From contig NZ_NOXG01000003.1 of assembly GCF_003207955.1 (NCBI RefSeq), forward strand, positions 1 through 64,000: a stretch of DNA of 64,000 nucleotides, read 5' to 3'. A program made the translations under genes and the position numbers. Source of the stretch: Novacetimonas pomaceti. Its GTDB lineage: Bacteria; Pseudomonadota; Alphaproteobacteria; Acetobacterales; Acetobacteraceae. Below, one piece after another: positions 25,135 through 33,712 of the stretch. The first letter of the stretch is position 1. Every line of letters begins with the position of its first letter. A model generated the notes under the pieces. That model saw only the letters and a list, made by a program, of their open reading frames with translations, was not told the origin of the DNA and searched no databases.

Positions 25135-26163
25135 TTATTGCACCTGTATCGCGGATGGTACCGGGGAGAGCGGCGTTGCAGGCCAGAAGGCCTGCGTGAT
25201 TTCCTCCTGGATCTGACGTAACTGGCACTGGATCCATTCCATGTATTCATGCAGGCCGCGCAGGATGATTTCCTCGGCAGTCTGTTCCACCAGCGTCACG
25301 CGCAGTTCTTCCACCCGTTCGAGGATATGGCTGCCATGGCGCAGGCGGTACTCCCCCGCCAGCAGCCCCAGCGCCGAATGGACCTGCCGCAGGCTGGTGG
25401 ACAGGGATCGGGGAAAACCGTCATTCTTCAGCAGGAATCCGACGATGTTGACCGGCGTCATGCCCGATGGCAGCACGCGGCGGAACGCATGATAGGCTGC
25501 GGCTGACCGCAGGACGGATGTCCACTGGCTGATGTCGATGTCCGACCCGATATCGGCACCCGGCGGCAGCAGGGTATGATACTTGATATCCAGCAGGCGC
25601 GTGATCTGGTCGGCACGTTCCAGATGCTTTCCCGTGATGTAAAACAGCCATGCCTGATCGCGGTACAGCGTGCCCTCGGTAATCCCGAAATGGGTCTGGC
25701 ATTCCTGTTTCAGGCGGGTACAGATGCCCGACAGGCTGCCCGCGCGGATATCGCGGGGGGTCAGTTCATGCACCCATTTCGTAAAGACATTCAGGTGCAT
25801 CCACATCTCGGTCGAAATCAGGGGACGCAGGGCGCGCGCATTTTCGCGCACCGCCTCCGCCATTCCGGCGATGGAGCCGGGATTATCACGCTCGGTAATG
25901 TAAAATGCGACGACCTCATGCTTCGATGCCTGTTCATGGGTCGCGAAGAAGCGTGCCTCGTCCGCGTTGATCTGCAACAGCGAATCCCACCCGGCGCAGA
26001 CGTTGCGGGGCCGGACGAAGGTGCCCGTCACCTCGATCAGGCGCGCGAGGTTTTCGATCCGCTCCATATACCGCGCCAGCCAGGTCATGCTTTCGGCATA
26101 GCGTGAAAGCAGGTTGTTCAGGCCCGGCAGGACCGGCGCAGGGAAAGCCGAAAGATTCGTCAT
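25135..26163 (-). CDS. alpha-E domain protein (DUF403)
   Basis: A 342-residue mostly helical alpha-E protein. The N-terminal LLSRYAESMTWLARYMERIENLARLIEVT is diagnostic and is seen here as ESMTWLARYMERIENLAR. The later segment DQAWLFYITGKHLERADQITR repeats the pattern and appears as GKHLERADQITR. Alpha-E proteins regularly accompany circularly permuted ATP-grasp enzymes and are thought to act with them, possibly as a scaffold or second catalytic subunit; the biochemistry is unknown. Its ATG overlaps the stop of the ATP-grasp gene (ATGA), so the two are coupled. It is part of the four-gene divergent module at 25.1-30.0 kb. Confidence 0.88.
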   Translation of the reverse strand: MTNLSAFPAPVLPGLNNLLSRYAESMTWLARYMERIENLARLIEVTGTFVRPRNVCAGWDSLLQINADEARFFATHEQASKHEVVAFYITERDNPGSIAGMAEAVRENARALRPLISTEMWMHLNVFTKWVHELTPRDIRAGSLSGICTRLKQECQTHFGITEGTLYRDQAWLFYITGKHLERADQITRLLDIKYHTLLPPGADIGSDIDISQWTSVLRSAAAYHAFRRVLPSGMTPVNIVGFLLKNDGFPRSLSTSLRQVHSALGLLAGEYRLRHGSHILERVEELRVTLVEQTAEEIILRGLHEYMEWIQCQLRQIQEEITQAFWPATPLSPVPSAIQVQ

Positions 26164-27632
26164 GACGCAAGCACCCATGTGTCCTTTGATCCCCCCCCCT
26201 GGGAGGAATTGACCACCAGCGATCCCTTGCGCAACGCGACACGCGACAGGCCACCGGGCAGTACCCATGTGTCCTTCCCCGTCACGGCAAAGGGACGCAG
26301 GTCGACATGCCGCGCCTCCAGCCCGGCGGGGCACAGCGTGGGCGAAACCGACAGGTTGATGACGGGCTGGCTGATGTAATTCGCGGGATCGGCCAGCAGG
26401 CGCGCGCGGAAATCGTCCAGTTCGGCGCTGGTGGCGTGCGGACCGATCAGCAGGCCGTACCCGCCGGATTCCCCGACCGGCTTGACCACCAGCCGCTCCA
26501 GGTTCGCCAGCGTGAAATCCAGTCCCTCCTTCTCCGCGCAGATATGGGTTTCCACATTGTCGAGGATGGGGTCCTGATCGAGGTAATAGCGGATGATCCG
26601 GGGCATGTAGGCATAGATCGCCTTGTCATCGGCGACGCCTGTCCCGATGGCGTTGGCAATGGTGACGTTCCCCCGGCGATAGGCATCCACCAGTCCCGGC
26701 ACGCCAAGCAGGCTGTCAGGATTGAACACCTGCGGATCAAGGAAATCGTCATTGAGGCGGCGATAGATCGTATGCACCGGCGACAGGCCCGCGACCGTGC
26801 GCATGAAGACGCGCCCGTCGATCACCACCAGATCGCGCCCCTCCACCAGGGGAATGCCCATCTCCCGGGCAAGGAAGACATGCTCGAAATAGGCGGCGTT
26901 ATAGATGCCGGGCGACAGCAGCACGACCTGCGGGTCGACCACCCCCGCCGGGGCGGTTTCCGCCAGCGCGCGATGCAGCCGCAGGCCGTATTCGTCAACG
27001 GGACGGATATCCACCCCCGAGGCGAGGTCGGGCATCATGCGCAACATCATGTGACGGTTTTCGATCACGTAGGAAACGCCAGACGGCGTGCGGGCATTGT
27101 CCTCCAGGATCAGGAAACGCCCGTCCGGGTCGCGGACAAGGTCGGTGCCGTTCACATGGACATACACGCCCCCCGGCACATCGAGCCCCACCATCGCGGA
27201 ACAGTAATTCGCGTTCCCCAGCACCATTTCCGCGGGCACGACGCCATCATTGAGGATATGGCGATCGTGGTAGATGTCCCACAGGAACAGGTTGATCGCC
27301 TGCACGCGCTGGCGCACGCCACGTTCGATATGGTCCCATTCGCCGGCGGTCAGGACACGCGGCACCACGTCGAAAGGCAGGATGCGATCAATCGCCTGAT
27401 TGTCGGTATAGACGGTAAACGTGATGCCCAGCTGATAGAGCTGTGCCTCCACCGCGGCGGTGCGGCGGCGCAGTTCATCCAGGTCGAAATGCGCCAGGCG
27501 GTCACGCACGCGACACAGGCCCGGGGAGGCAGGATCGACGCGGTTCATCAGTTCGCAAAAGGACGCCGGCACGTCATATGTCGCGAACAGTCCAGCGCCC
27601 TGCGTCTGGCCGCGCCCCACCGTATCATTCAT
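26160..27632 (-). CDS. circularly permuted ATP-grasp family protein (DUF404/DUF407)
   Basis: A 490-residue type 2 circularly permuted ATP-grasp protein. ATP-grasp enzymes form amide or peptide-like bonds through acyl-phosphate intermediates. Family stretches include FDVVPRVLTAGEW, LILEDNARTPSGVSYVIENR (as EDNARTPSGVSYV), KPVGESGGYGLLIGPHA (glycine-rich ATP loop) and YISQPVINLS. The substrate is unknown. It is the first gene of a two-gene minus-strand unit with the alpha-E gene and is divergent from the transglutaminase and metallopeptidase genes. That is the conserved partnership proposed to build and process a peptide-like product. Confidence 0.9.
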   Translation of the reverse strand: MNDTVGRGQTQGAGLFATYDVPASFCELMNRVDPASPGLCRVRDRLAHFDLDELRRRTAAVEAQLYQLGITFTVYTDNQAIDRILPFDVVPRVLTAGEWDHIERGVRQRVQAINLFLWDIYHDRHILNDGVVPAEMVLGNANYCSAMVGLDVPGGVYVHVNGTDLVRDPDGRFLILEDNARTPSGVSYVIENRHMMLRMMPDLASGVDIRPVDEYGLRLHRALAETAPAGVVDPQVVLLSPGIYNAAYFEHVFLAREMGIPLVEGRDLVVIDGRVFMRTVAGLSPVHTIYRRLNDDFLDPQVFNPDSLLGVPGLVDAYRRGNVTIANAIGTGVADDKAIYAYMPRIIRYYLDQDPILDNVETHICAEKEGLDFTLANLERLVVKPVGESGGYGLLIGPHATSAELDDFRARLLADPANYISQPVINLSVSPTLCPAGLEARHVDLRPFAVTGKDTWVLPGGLSRVALRKGSLVVNSSQGGGSKDTWVLAS

Positions 27633-27934
27633 GCCCCTGCTCCCGTGCCCTGGTCGGAAGGAGGATCAGGCGTGACGGAAACATGCCCACCCACCTGCCT
27701 TATTCATTACGCTTCCGTCTTAGCGGAGCAAGAAAATACGACCTTGCCAAGGAGGAATCTGCATCCGGTTTCCTTTTTTCGTCATTCCTTCAACGAAATG
27801 ACACCCGCGTATGGCGCTGGCCGCGAACTCATGCCATGCATGAAGGTCATGCGATCGACATCCTGCGCGCACGCCGGTCCGGGAACCTGATGCCTTCTTC
27901 TTGCACGACATGCCTTCATGAAAGCGATCCCGTG
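27633..27934. promoter_or_regulatory. divergent intergenic region of the ATP-grasp/transglutaminase module
   Basis: About 300 bp separate the ATP-grasp gene from the transglutaminase gene. The centre (about 27700-27790) is AT-richer than the flanks and must hold both promoters. I could not assign -35 and -10 boxes with confidence, and no further gene is visible. Confidence 0.4.
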
Positions 27935-28813
27935 ATGACCTGCCATGTCACACTGGTGCACCGGACAAGCTACCGTTACGACCGCCCGGTCTTCCTCGGG
28001 CCACAGACCATCCGCCTGCGGCCCGACGCGGCATGCCGCACGCCCATCGTGTCGTACGAGATGGATATCCTGCCATCAGGACACCGGCGTACATGGCGGC
28101 AGGACGATTTCGGCAACCACGAGGCCCGCGTCACCTTTGAGGATCGGGTCACACGCTTTGACATCGCCATACGCCTGACTGCCGACCTTTCGCCGATCAA
28201 TCCGTTCGACCTGTCCCTGTGCGAGACGGGGCGTCGATGGCCCGTGACCTATACCCCCGCGCAGGCGCGCGGGCTTGCCGCCTTCATGGCGCCCCTGCCG
28301 GCGGGTCCGCACCTGCGTGCCTTCCTTGCGGAGGTGGCGAGGCTGGAACATGGCGGCACGCTGGACCGGCTGGTGGCGATCAACCGTCTGGTCGCCGCGC
28401 GCATCGCCTATCGCACCCGGATGGAGGCCGGCGTCTGGAGCGCGGAGGAAACCCTGGGCCAGCGGACGGGTTCATGCCGTGACAGCGCGTGGCTCCTGAT
28501 ACAGGTGCTGCGGCATATGGGCATGGCCGCGCGGTTCGTCTCGGGCTACCTGATCCAGGACGGGGCGGACGGGACGACAGGCGACCTGCATGCCTGGGTG
28601 GAAACATGGCTGCCGGGGGCGGGATGGGTCGGTTTCGATACCACCTCCGGCCTGCTGACGTCGCAGGGACATATCGCGCTTGCGGCGGCGGTCCGTCCCG
28701 ATCAGGTCGCGCCGGTCACGGGAATGCTGGACAACTGCACCGCGACGCTCGACGTTTCCATGACGATCCACCATCCCGTGGATGCCGACGTGAAAAAGGA
28801 CTCCCGGACCTGA
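27935..28813 (+). CDS. transglutaminase-like cysteine protease family protein
   Basis: A 292-residue cytoplasmic protein with an N-terminal beta domain (HRTSYRYDRPVFLGPQTIRL as RTSYRYDRPVFLGPQ), typical of bacterial transglutaminase-like proteins, and a C-terminal papain-fold core. The catalytic triad is visible: Cys181 in QRTGSCRDSAW, His219 in DLHAWVETWLP and Asp235 in WVGFDTTSG. Bacterial members act mostly as peptidases or amidases rather than crosslinkers. There is no signal peptide. The start MTCHVTLVHRTSYRYD fits the family; GTG at 27932 is one codon earlier. It pairs with the metallopeptidase gene 33 bp downstream. Confidence 0.88.
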   Translation: MTCHVTLVHRTSYRYDRPVFLGPQTIRLRPDAACRTPIVSYEMDILPSGHRRTWRQDDFGNHEARVTFEDRVTRFDIAIRLTADLSPINPFDLSLCETGRRWPVTYTPAQARGLAAFMAPLPAGPHLRAFLAEVARLEHGGTLDRLVAINRLVAARIAYRTRMEAGVWSAEETLGQRTGSCRDSAWLLIQVLRHMGMAARFVSGYLIQDGADGTTGDLHAWVETWLPGAGWVGFDTTSGLLTSQGHIALAAAVRPDQVAPVTGMLDNCTATLDVSMTIHHPVDADVKKDSRT

Positions 28814-28846
28814 CACGGGGATGTCATATCCTGAGCCTTCCGGATA

Positions 28847-29965
28847 ATGGAATCATGCCCCCCTTCGCGTTATGGAAAGCAAACGGCCTTGCAACTCTTT
28901 TCCTGTCAGTCATGTGGTCAGGTCCTGTTTTTCGAAAACACGGCCTGCGAACGCTGTGGGCATAAACTGGGTTACGTGCCGGACATCAACAGCCTGTCGG
29001 CACTGACGCCCGATGGAAACGGCGATGGATGGCAGGCCCTTGATCCGCGCGCCACGGATGCTCCCTACCGTTTCTGCGCCAATCATGCGCATGACGCCTG
29101 TAACTGGCTTGTCCCCGCCAGCCAGCCGGACCAGCAGTTCTGCGTCGCATGCCAGTTCAACCGCACCATCCCCAACCTGTCGGTGCCGGGGAACCTGGAG
29201 CGGTGGCGCAAGATAGAAATCGCCAAGCATCGCCTGTTCTACACCCTGCTGCGGCTGCGCCTGCCGATGCGTACCCGCAGGCAGGACCCGCAGAACGGGC
29301 TGATATTCGACTTCCTCGACGATGGTCCCGATGGCAGCACGGTCATGACCGGCCACCAGAACGGGCTGATCACCATTGCCCTGCGCGAGGCCGACGACGC
29401 CCAGCGTGAGCGGATGCGCATGGAAATGGGGGAACACTACCGGACCCTGCTGGGGCATTTCCGGCATGAAATCGGGCATTATTACTGGAACCTCCTGGTG
29501 CGCGACGGACACCGGCTGGAGGAATGCCGGGCCATTTTCGGCGATGACCGCATGGATTACCAGCAGGCCCTGCAGCGCCATTACGAAAATGGACCGCCTG
29601 CGGGATGGCGCACGCAGTACGTCAGCGAATACGCCACCTGTCATCCATGGGAAGACTTTGCCGAGACGTGGGCGCACTACCTGCATATCGTCTCCACCCT
29701 GGAGACGGCATGGGCCTATGGCATGACCGTGCGCGAACAGCCGGGCAATCCGAAGGCCCTGCGCGCCATGATCGCCGACAATCCCTATGACGTGGAAACA
29801 TTCGACACGATTTCGCAGGGGTGGCTGCCGCTGACCTATGCCGTCAACAGCCTGAACCGTTCAATGGGACTGGCGGATTTCTATCCTTTCGTGCTGACAC
29901 CCACCATCCTGCGAAAACTGGCATTCATCCATCAGCTGGTGCGTGCGGCGCGTGGAAACCAGTAA
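28847..29965 (+). CDS. zinc-ribbon putative zinc metallopeptidase (Peptidase_Mx family)
   Basis: A 372-residue protein. The N-terminal zinc ribbon uses Cys20/Cys23 (CQSCG) and Cys34/Cys37 (CERCG). A second cysteine set is Cys77, Cys85, Cys99 and Cys102. The catalytic HEIGH motif is at residues 207-211 (HFRHEIGHYYW), with a downstream EDFAETWAHYLH supplying a likely third ligand. The family is defined by this combination and is associated with ATP-grasp/alpha-E/transglutaminase genes. The true start may be the TTG at 28889, giving MQLFSCQSCGQ, which fits relatives better than the ATG at 28847. The substrate is unknown; it may cleave the product of the module. Confidence 0.87.
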   Translation: MESCPPSRYGKQTALQLFSCQSCGQVLFFENTACERCGHKLGYVPDINSLSALTPDGNGDGWQALDPRATDAPYRFCANHAHDACNWLVPASQPDQQFCVACQFNRTIPNLSVPGNLERWRKIEIAKHRLFYTLLRLRLPMRTRRQDPQNGLIFDFLDDGPDGSTVMTGHQNGLITIALREADDAQRERMRMEMGEHYRTLLGHFRHEIGHYYWNLLVRDGHRLEECRAIFGDDRMDYQQALQRHYENGPPAGWRTQYVSEYATCHPWEDFAETWAHYLHIVSTLETAWAYGMTVREQPGNPKALRAMIADNPYDVETFDTISQGWLPLTYAVNSLNRSMGLADFYPFVLTPTILRKLAFIHQLVRAARGNQ

Positions 29966-30169
29966 AAAAATTGCATCTTAAAAACAGGACCCTGAAATAA
30001 CTTCAATGCATACCTCGGACTGATGAATTCTTGTTCTTTCTTGATTTTTCCTGCATGGGAAAGCACTTTACATTATTTTAACAATTCCATATGAAACATT
30101 CGTACACATTAAAGACACTACAAGGTCGTGTTGTACGTGCCTTATCATGTGTCAGAGGAGGTACTTTTT

Positions 30170-30448
30170 ATGAATTTCAAACGTTTCATGCTGGTTGCCG
30201 GTATCGCTGGGGCTCTGGGCGCTTATGGCGTTCCGGCAATGGCGCAGGACACCCAGAACAACAATTACGATCATCATCATGAAGATGGCCAGAACCACGA
30301 TGAACACCATGACGAACATGGTGAGCATGGTGACCACGACTGGAACCATCATGACAATGACAGCAACAGCAGCAGTGACGAGCATCATGGCGAGCATCAT
30401 CGCGGCCATGGCAAGCATCGCCACCACAAGGAAGACAGCAGCAACTGA
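30170..30448 (+). CDS. small histidine-rich exported protein
   Basis: A 92-residue protein whose start is fixed by AGGAGG at 30156-30161. Residues 1-26 are a signal peptide (MLVAGIAGALGAYGVPAMAQ). The mature 66 residues contain about 19 histidines plus many Asp, Glu, Asn and Ser, in clusters such as HHHEDG, DEHHDEHGEHGDHD and HRHHKED. Such composition suggests low-affinity binding of zinc, nickel, copper or cobalt in the periplasm, as storage, buffering or protection. No transporter or metal regulator is adjacent, so this is inference from composition. Its own AT-rich upstream region and strong terminators suggest an independent transcript. Confidence 0.75.
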   Translation: MNFKRFMLVAGIAGALGAYGVPAMAQDTQNNNYDHHHEDGQNHDEHHDEHGEHGDHDWNHHDNDSNSSSDEHHGEHHRGHGKHRHHKEDSSN

Positions 30449-30453
30449 TCCGG

Positions 30454-30519
30454 CATGACCCCTTTCATATCGGGGTCATGACGTCAGGAGGGGGCGCTTT
30501 CCATACGGGAAGCGCCCCC
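30454..30519. terminator. tandem hairpins between His-rich gene and LysR gene
   Basis: Hairpin 1 is CATGACCCC/GGGGTCATG (30454-30480). Hairpin 2 pairs 30490-30502 with 30507-30519 (GGGGGCGCTTTCC against GGGAAGCGCCCCC) and is followed by TTGCTCATTT. They lie between convergent genes and could stop transcription from both sides. Confidence 0.75.
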
Positions 30520-30523
30520 TTGC

Positions 30524-31462
30524 TCATTTCAGGGGGGCGGCACCGGGATCGTCCGTGGGAAGAAGCCGCATGTCACGACATGCATCGCGCAGGATCCCCA
30601 CGAAATGCGAAATCAGCGGCGAATGCTGGCCCACGCGCATGGCGATCGCCAGATCGGCCCTGGGGGCGTCCGGCCCGAGGGAATGATAGGTCACCCCCCC
30701 CGAATGGATCTGGTGCAGCGACTGCGGCACCACCGAAATGCCAAGCCCCGCCGCGACAAGTGGCACGGTGGAGGCGATCTGCGGCGCCTGCTGTCCCATG
30801 CGGGGGGTAAACCCCGCGTTCTGGCAGGCGGACAGGATGGCGTCATGGAATCCCGGTCCCAGTTCACGTGGAAAGATGATCAGCGGCTCATCCGCCAGCA
30901 TGCTCAGCTCCAGACGCGGGCGCGACGCCAGCGCATGCCCCTTGGGCAAGGCCACCACGGTCGGTTCGGCCAGCAGCGGGGAGACAATCAGCCCCTCCCC
31001 CCCATCAGGGACGGGCGGGCGGACAATCGCGATGTCAATCGCCCGGTCATGCAGGGCCTTGCGCAACGCCGGGGTATTGCTTTCCTCGAGCGAGATGGTG
31101 ACATCCGGCCATTCCTCGCGAAAACGCCGCACGGTCTGGGGGATCAGCGGCAACAGGGACACCGCCCCCGCCAGCCCGACACGCAGATGCCCCCGTTCCC
31201 CCCGGCCCAGCCCCGTCGCAATGGACATGAACTGCTGCTGCATGCCAAGAATGGCCTTGGCCTGATCCACCAGCACCGCGCCCACGTCCGTCAGGCGTAC
31301 CCCACGCGTCAGGCGCTGGAACAGCAGCACACCCAGTTCATTCTCGAACTGCTTGATCTGCTGGCTCAACGGTGGCTGTTCTATGCCCAGCTGCTCGGCA
31401 GCGCGGGTGAAACTGCCATTTTCAGCAACGGCCACGAAATAGCGCAGATGTCTTAAATCCAT
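30524..31462 (-). CDS. LysR family transcriptional regulator
   Basis: A 312-residue LysR-type regulator. The winged helix is at residues 1-60 (MDLRHLRYFVAVAENGSFTRAAEQLG, seen as FVAVAENGSFTRAAEQL, then QPPLSQQIKQFE), followed by a periplasmic-binding-protein-like effector domain. It is divergent from lutABC across about 100 bp and is the obvious candidate regulator of that operon. In other bacteria lut/lld operons are mostly controlled by GntR-type LutR or LldR, so LysR control would be a variation. ATG 31462 gives the standard N-terminus. Confidence 0.88.
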   Translation of the reverse strand: MDLRHLRYFVAVAENGSFTRAAEQLGIEQPPLSQQIKQFENELGVLLFQRLTRGVRLTDVGAVLVDQAKAILGMQQQFMSIATGLGRGERGHLRVGLAGAVSLLPLIPQTVRRFREEWPDVTISLEESNTPALRKALHDRAIDIAIVRPPVPDGGEGLIVSPLLAEPTVVALPKGHALASRPRLELSMLADEPLIIFPRELGPGFHDAILSACQNAGFTPRMGQQAPQIASTVPLVAAGLGISVVPQSLHQIHSGGVTYHSLGPDAPRADLAIAMRVGQHSPLISHFVGILRDACRDMRLLPTDDPGAAPLK

Positions 31463-31475
31463 TTGGCATATAAAT

Positions 31476-31505
31476 AATATATGGAAAACTAGTTCAATAT
31501 ATATT
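31476..31505. promoter_or_regulatory. candidate LysR operator between lysR and lutA
   Basis: AATATAT (31476-31482) and ATATATT (31499-31505) form an inverted repeat in an AT-rich block between the divergent lysR and lut genes. Position and symmetry suit a LysR binding site overlapping one or both promoters. This is a prediction from sequence only. Confidence 0.4.
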
Positions 31506-31565
31506 TGACGCCATAACATGGCATGCGCCACGTTCCCCCCATCTGGTAAGGATGAGAGCTCCCTG

Positions 31566-32309
31566 ATGAAGATTGGCCTGTTTATTCCCTGTTATATTGA
31601 TGCTTTCTATCCGCAGGCAGGGATTGCCACGCTGGAATTGCTGGAGAAACTGGGACTGGATGTCGAATATCCGCTGGATCAGACATGCTGTGGCCAGCCC
31701 ATGGGCAATTCCGGCTGCAATTCCGACGCGGCCGCGGCGGAGGCGCTTTTCGTGCGCAACTTCGCCCGCTTTGACAAGATCGTCATGCCATCGGGAAGCT
31801 GCACCCATCATGTGCGCGACAATTTCGACGCCATCCCACAGACCGACGAAGTCCGCCATGTGCGCGAAAACACCTATGAACTGGTGGAATTCCTGCATGA
31901 CATCATGAAGGTGGAGGAATTCCCCTGGGCGGAATTCAACCATACCGTCGGCCTGCACAACAGCTGCGGCACCCTGCGCGCGCTGCGTACCGCCAGCATG
32001 TCGGAACTGGGTGAAAAGCCCTTCTCCAAGCCGATGGACCTGCTGTCGAAGGTCAAGGGCATCCGTTTCGTAACCCCCAAGCGCCCGGATGAATGCTGCG
32101 GGTTTGGCGGCACGTTCTCCGTCACCGAAGAAGCTGTCTCCGCGCGGATGGGCCTGGACAAGGTGCGCGACCATTACCAGGCGGGCGCGGATTACATCGT
32201 ATCGGCGGATTCCTCGTGCATGATGCACCAGCAGGGCTGCGCCGAACGCGCCGGGATTCCGATCCGCTTCATCCATATCGCACAGATCCTGAACGGAGCA
32301 CGGGCATGA
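31566..32309 (+). CDS. lutA: lactate utilisation protein LutA (CCG-domain)
   Basis: LutA/LldE is part of the LutABC complex that oxidises L-lactate to pyruvate. The 247-residue protein has two cysteine-rich CCG domains (DQTCCGQP and DECCGFGGTFSV) that ligate an iron-sulfur centre or act in quinone-linked electron transfer. The N-terminus MKIGLFIPCYIDAFYPQAG is characteristic. Its stop overlaps the lutB start by ATGA. In an acetic acid bacterium it would complement the membrane-linked oxidation of lactate. Confidence 0.93.
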   Translation: MKIGLFIPCYIDAFYPQAGIATLELLEKLGLDVEYPLDQTCCGQPMGNSGCNSDAAAAEALFVRNFARFDKIVMPSGSCTHHVRDNFDAIPQTDEVRHVRENTYELVEFLHDIMKVEEFPWAEFNHTVGLHNSCGTLRALRTASMSELGEKPFSKPMDLLSKVKGIRFVTPKRPDECCGFGGTFSVTEEAVSARMGLDKVRDHYQAGADYIVSADSSCMMHQQGCAERAGIPIRFIHIAQILNGARA

Positions 32310-33712
32310 GCAACAGGCCGGTCAACCACGCCAGGGCCGCCGAAAGGTTCCTGGAGGACGCCCCCCACCTGAAGTTCCATGATGAGCGCCTGTGGGACAT
32401 GCGCCAGAAGCGCGACGAGCAGATGCACATGCTGCCCGAATGGCAGGAGCTGCGCGCCGAGGCATCGCGCATCAAGGAACACACGCTGTCGCGCCTGCCG
32501 GAATATCTGGAACAGTTCGAGGAAAACGCGAAAAAGAACGGCATCCACGTCCACTGGGCGCGTGACGGGGCGGAACATAACCGCATCGTGGGCGAGATCC
32601 TCAAGGACCACAACGCACGCAGCCTGATCAAGAGCAAGTCGATGGTCACCGAAGAATGTGACATGCGGCCCTATCTTGAAAAACGCGGCGTCACGGTGAC
32701 CGAAACCGACCTGGGCGAACGCATCCAGCAGCTTGACGATCAGTTGCCCAGCCATATCGTCGTCCCCGCCGTGCACAAGCTGACGTCCGACGTGGCGCGC
32801 ATCTTTGCCAAGGATTACAAGACCGATCCGGGCATCCGCGATCCCCACCTTCTGGCGGAGGCGCAGCGCCAGGCGGCCCGCCCGGTCATCCTGCACGCGG
32901 ACGCCGGCATGACGGGCGCCAATTTCGTGGTGGCGGAAACAGGCACGTTCGTCGTGTGCACCAACGAGGGCAATGCCGACCTCAGCGCGACGGTGCCCAA
33001 CCTGCATATCGCAACCATCGGCATCGAACGCCTTGTCCCGCGCATGGCTGACCTTGGCGTTTTCATACGCCTTCTGTCACGCAGCGCGCTGGGATCGCCC
33101 ATCACGCAGTACACCTCGCATTTCCGGGGGCCGCAGAAAGGCGGCGAAATGCATGTCGTGCTGGTCGATAACGGACGTTCCGCGCGACTGGGGATGAGCG
33201 ATTTCTGGACCTCGCTGAAATGTATCCGCTGCGGGGCATGCATGAATACCTGCCCCGTCTACCGCCGTTCGGGCGGCCTGTCTTATGGCGCGGTCTATTC
33301 CGGGCCGATCGGCGCGATCATCGACCCGACCTTCAACGAACGCAAATACAGCACCCTGCCCTATGCCTCCACGCTCAATGGCAGCTGCACGAATGTCTGT
33401 CCGGTCAAGATCAACATCCATGAGCAGCTTTACAAATGGCGGCGGGTGCTGGTGCAGCACCACGAAATGCCCTTCGTCAAGCGCGAGATCATGCACATGG
33501 CCGGCAAGCTGATGGGGCAGCCGAAACTGTACCGCGCCGCCATCAGCACGACGGAAACGTCGCTGAGCACGCTGCCGCGCTTTGCGCTGTACAACTGGCT
33601 CAACCCATGGGGCAAGCACCGCGAGAATCCGCATCCGGTCAAACAGACCTTCCATTCATGGTACAAGGCCAACCGGACAAACAAGACCAGCAAGAGCGGG
33701 GGGACACAATGA
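32306..33712 (+). CDS. lutB: lactate utilisation iron-sulfur protein LutB
   Basis: LutB/LldF is the iron-sulfur subunit of the LutABC lactate-oxidising complex. The 468-residue protein has an LUD-like N-terminal part with the GMTGANFVVAETGTFVVCTN segment (seen as GANFVVAETGTFVVCTNEG). Two C-terminal 4Fe-4S motifs follow, CIRCGACMNTCPVYR and CTNVCPVKI. Both junctions are 4-base ATGA overlaps (with lutA and lutC), so stoichiometric coupled translation is likely. Confidence 0.94.
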   Translation: MSNRPVNHARAAERFLEDAPHLKFHDERLWDMRQKRDEQMHMLPEWQELRAEASRIKEHTLSRLPEYLEQFEENAKKNGIHVHWARDGAEHNRIVGEILKDHNARSLIKSKSMVTEECDMRPYLEKRGVTVTETDLGERIQQLDDQLPSHIVVPAVHKLTSDVARIFAKDYKTDPGIRDPHLLAEAQRQAARPVILHADAGMTGANFVVAETGTFVVCTNEGNADLSATVPNLHIATIGIERLVPRMADLGVFIRLLSRSALGSPITQYTSHFRGPQKGGEMHVVLVDNGRSARLGMSDFWTSLKCIRCGACMNTCPVYRRSGGLSYGAVYSGPIGAIIDPTFNERKYSTLPYASTLNGSCTNVCPVKINIHEQLYKWRRVLVQHHEMPFVKREIMHMAGKLMGQPKLYRAAISTTETSLSTLPRFALYNWLNPWGKHRENPHPVKQTFHSWYKANRTNKTSKSGGTQ

